Below are positions 6,431 through 7,819 of a DNA stretch of 7,819 nt, in pieces. The stretch lies in assembly GCA_900551555.1 (NCBI GenBank), contig URWC01000088.1, positions 1-7,819 on the forward strand, in the 5' to 3' direction. The DNA comes from an uncultured Collinsella sp. (GTDB taxonomy: Bacteria > Actinomycetota > Coriobacteriia > Coriobacteriales > Coriobacteriaceae). The notes under the pieces are model-generated. The model made no database searches. It saw only the letters and a list, made by a program, of their open reading frames with translations, and was not told the origin of the DNA. The translations under genes were made by a program, and so were the position numbers. How positions within the stretch are numbered: position 1 is the stretch's first letter; the number at the start of each line of letters is the position of its first letter.

Positions 6431-6431
6431 G

Positions 6432-7301
6432 TCATTTTCCGAGCCAATTTTTGAACCACCACTCCATTGAGCGGCTCATCTCGGCCATAAAGGGGCTCGT
6501 GTGCTTGCGGGTGTAGATATCCACGACGCGCTCCCCCGCCTCGCGGGCATGCGGACGGAACATCGCGTCCATCTCGGCCACCTGCGCGTCCATGGTCGCG
6601 GCATCCGCACGGCAGTAGCGCTCCTCGTGCACCAGGTTCACCACGGGGTGCGCGATTGCCGGACGCTCCTTACGGGGCGTGCCGATGATGAGCATCGACA
6701 GCGGCATGGTATACGGAGGCAGATCGAGCAGCTCGGCCACTTCCTCGGCATTCTCGACGATATCACCGATGTAGCAGCTCCCCAGGCCCAGGGCCTCGGC
6801 GGCGACCACGGCGTTTTGCGCAGCGATCACGGCGTCCTGGGCCGCGATGGCAAAGTCACCCAAACCCGGTGCACGGCGGGGCGCCTTGCCCGTGCGCTCG
6901 ACAAACTCGGGCTCAAAGCAGCCCACGTGCTCAAACAGATCGATCCACTTGGCATAGTCGACCACAAATATAAGTGCCCAGGGCGCCTTGGCGATCATGG
7001 GCTGGTGGTCGCACAGGTCGGCCAGACGATCCAGCGTAGCCTGCTCGCGAATGCTCACGATGGAATACATCATCATGGCGCCCGCCGACGGCGCGCGACT
7101 CGCCGCATGCAAAATTGCCGCCCGCTGCTCGTCGGTCACCGCCACGGGACGGTCGTCGTCATCACGCGCGAAGGCACGCGTGGAGGAACGGTGCTCCAAC
7201 GTGTCCAGCACCGCATTGCCCGTCGTCTCGACCGGATAACCGCCCGCGTCCATGCCAGCGTCCACGTCACCCGCACTCGTCATACAAGCCCGTTCGTTCA
7301 T
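6432..7301 (-). CDS. Nitroreductase-family flavoprotein (NfsA/FRP-like)
   Basis: This is a predicted cytoplasmic, FMN-dependent oxidoreductase that would use NAD(P)H to reduce nitro compounds, quinones or similar acceptors. The true substrate cannot be read from the sequence. In 289 residues the fold is marked by VLDTLEHRSSTRAF (31-44, the Arg/Ser FMN-phosphate contact region), ASRAPSAGAMMMYS (67-80), AAQNAVVAAEALGLGSCYIGDI (160-181, read as a helix plus glycine turn) and MLIIGTPRKERPA (203-215). The C-terminal stretch RKHTSPFMAEMSRSMEWWF (265-283) extends beyond the core fold. Residues 1-28 also precede the core and look disordered. ATG 7301 is chosen because a GAGG-type ribosome binding site precedes it by about 8 bases, while the next ATG (7283) has none. 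The gene ends one base before a long palindrome, so it is probably transcribed alone. It is divergent from the membrane-protein gene at the right edge. Confidence 0.87.
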   Translation of the reverse strand: MNERACMTSAGDVDAGMDAGGYPVETTGNAVLDTLEHRSSTRAFARDDDDRPVAVTDEQRAAILHAASRAPSAGAMMMYSIVSIREQATLDRLADLCDHQPMIAKAPWALIFVVDYAKWIDLFEHVGCFEPEFVERTGKAPRRAPGLGDFAIAAQDAVIAAQNAVVAAEALGLGSCYIGDIVENAEEVAELLDLPPYTMPLSMLIIGTPRKERPAIAHPVVNLVHEERYCRADAATMDAQVAEMDAMFRPHAREAGERVVDIYTRKHTSPFMAEMSRSMEWWFKNWLGK

Positions 7302-7514
7302 CGCCTCATCCTCGCCAATTCTTTAAGAAGCCTTTACGTTTCCGTGTAATTCCCGTCCATTATCGCGCAGGTCGCCACTACATTGCGCCACACCGTCACA
7401 CGTGCGCGTTAATATGGCTGGTTGTTGTGCGCAGACACCAATTGCAGCGCATATCTTGGTAACAATCGGGTAAACCCCCGCTTTCGTACGTTTTAGTTTG
7501 TGAGGAGTCTCAGC
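7302..7514. other. Divergent intergenic region, no gene seen
   Basis: This 213-base gap separates two divergent genes and should hold both promoters. On the - strand GATAAT (7364-7359) is a plausible -10 for the nitroreductase, but no good -35 is present. For the + gene, AT-rich stretches near 7409-7414 and 7491-7500 are possible but unconvincing. No structured RNA, repeat or short coding sequence with a ribosome binding site was found. Confidence 0.4.
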
Positions 7515-7819
7515 ATGTTCGCTGCCGCCATCTCGCTCGTCGGTCTTGCGGCGACCGTCTACCTTGTCTTGCGCGAGGCCAAGGCCATTCGCGCTCAGTC
7601 GGGCACCGTTGCCAAAAGCGCTCTTGGGTGGAGTGTCGCCTTCGGCCTGTTCCAGGTCTTTTTGACTATTTGGGGCGCCGTGGGCCTCGTCGCTCAAAAC
7701 GAGCCGCTCGCCTTTGTGATGCTCATCCTGACCAACGCCATCCTCACCGGCTGCGCTTGGGCCAGCATCGCACGCGACCGCATCGCCCCGCGCGTCTTTG
7801 CGTTCGCCGCGCCCGACGC
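7515..7819 (+). CDS. Unrecognised multi-span membrane protein (5' part, runs off right edge)
   Basis: The frame opens at ATG 7515 with GAGGAG 7 bases upstream and stays open to the last base (101 complete codons), so the 3' end is outside the window. The translation has about three hydrophobic segments: residues 2-20 (AAAISLVGLAATVYLVL), about 38-60 (LGWSVAFGLFQVFLTIWGAV) and about 67-84 (LAFVMLILTNAILTGCAWAS). Short charged loops such as REAKAIRAQ (20-28) separate them. This is an integral membrane protein, and I see no family motif. An opposite-strand frame over the same bases is very polar and has no ribosome binding site. The strong site and membrane-protein composition favour the + strand reading. 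Confidence 0.72.
   Translation, partial: MFAAAISLVGLAATVYLVLREAKAIRAQSGTVAKSALGWSVAFGLFQVFLTIWGAVGLVAQNEPLAFVMLILTNAILTGCAWASIARDRIAPRVFAFAAPD

Noticed and set aside
6274..6431. c-di-AMP (ydaO-type) or other riboswitch in front of kup
   Set aside because: With the TATAAT at 6309-6314 the leader is only about 30 bases. Upstream sequence holds a repeat palindrome and AT-rich promoter DNA, with no recognisable riboswitch core.
6501..7349. 282-residue open frame on the + strand
   Set aside because: Antisense to the nitroreductase, with no family motif.
7323..7697. 124-residue frame on the - strand
   Set aside because: It overlaps the + membrane-protein start, has a polar composition without motifs, and lacks a ribosome binding site. 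The + reading has a well-placed GAGGAG.

Overview
The window is GC-rich, with strong GC bias at third codon positions and clear GGAGG-type ribosome binding sites. The gene set and the GGGGACAGGCACC/GGGACCGTCCCC palindromes between genes resemble gut Coriobacteriia, most likely Collinsella or a close relative. This assignment is from memory of that group and was not searched.

Layout, left to right. (1) Bases 1-1463, + strand: the C-terminal part of an RlmKL-type 23S rRNA guanine methyltransferase, open at the left edge. (2) Bases 1468-1532: a long hairpin between convergent genes. (3) Bases 1557-6273, - strand, read right to left: a potassium-related cluster made of the Kup potassium transporter, a 56-residue single-span membrane protein, a KdpD-like sensor kinase without the usual N-terminal KdpD/Usp region, and a KdpE-like response regulator. 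A terminator-like hairpin (3922-3982) lies between the small protein and the kinase, so the cluster is probably two transcription units or one unit with read-through. (4) Bases 6274-6431: the kup promoter region and a nearly loop-free 35-base palindrome. (5) Bases 6432-7301, - strand: an NfsA/FRP-like nitroreductase. (6) Bases 7302-7514: a divergent intergenic region. (7) Bases 7515-7819, + strand: the start of an unrecognised multi-span membrane protein that runs off the right edge.

How the genes may work together: Kup imports K+. The neighbouring KdpD/KdpE-like pair resembles the system that controls the Kdp K+ pump elsewhere, but no kdpFABC is visible here. The simplest inference is that this two-component system senses K+ or ionic/turgor state and may control kup or a distant K+ transporter.

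The most unusual points are the small membrane protein inside the K+ cluster, the terminator with a duplicated 5' arm ahead of the kinase, and two intergenic palindromes that share one core but carry different, internally complementary outer stems. The last pattern is expected of a dispersed palindromic repeat family. No tRNA, rRNA, CRISPR array, insertion sequence or complete new defence system was seen.
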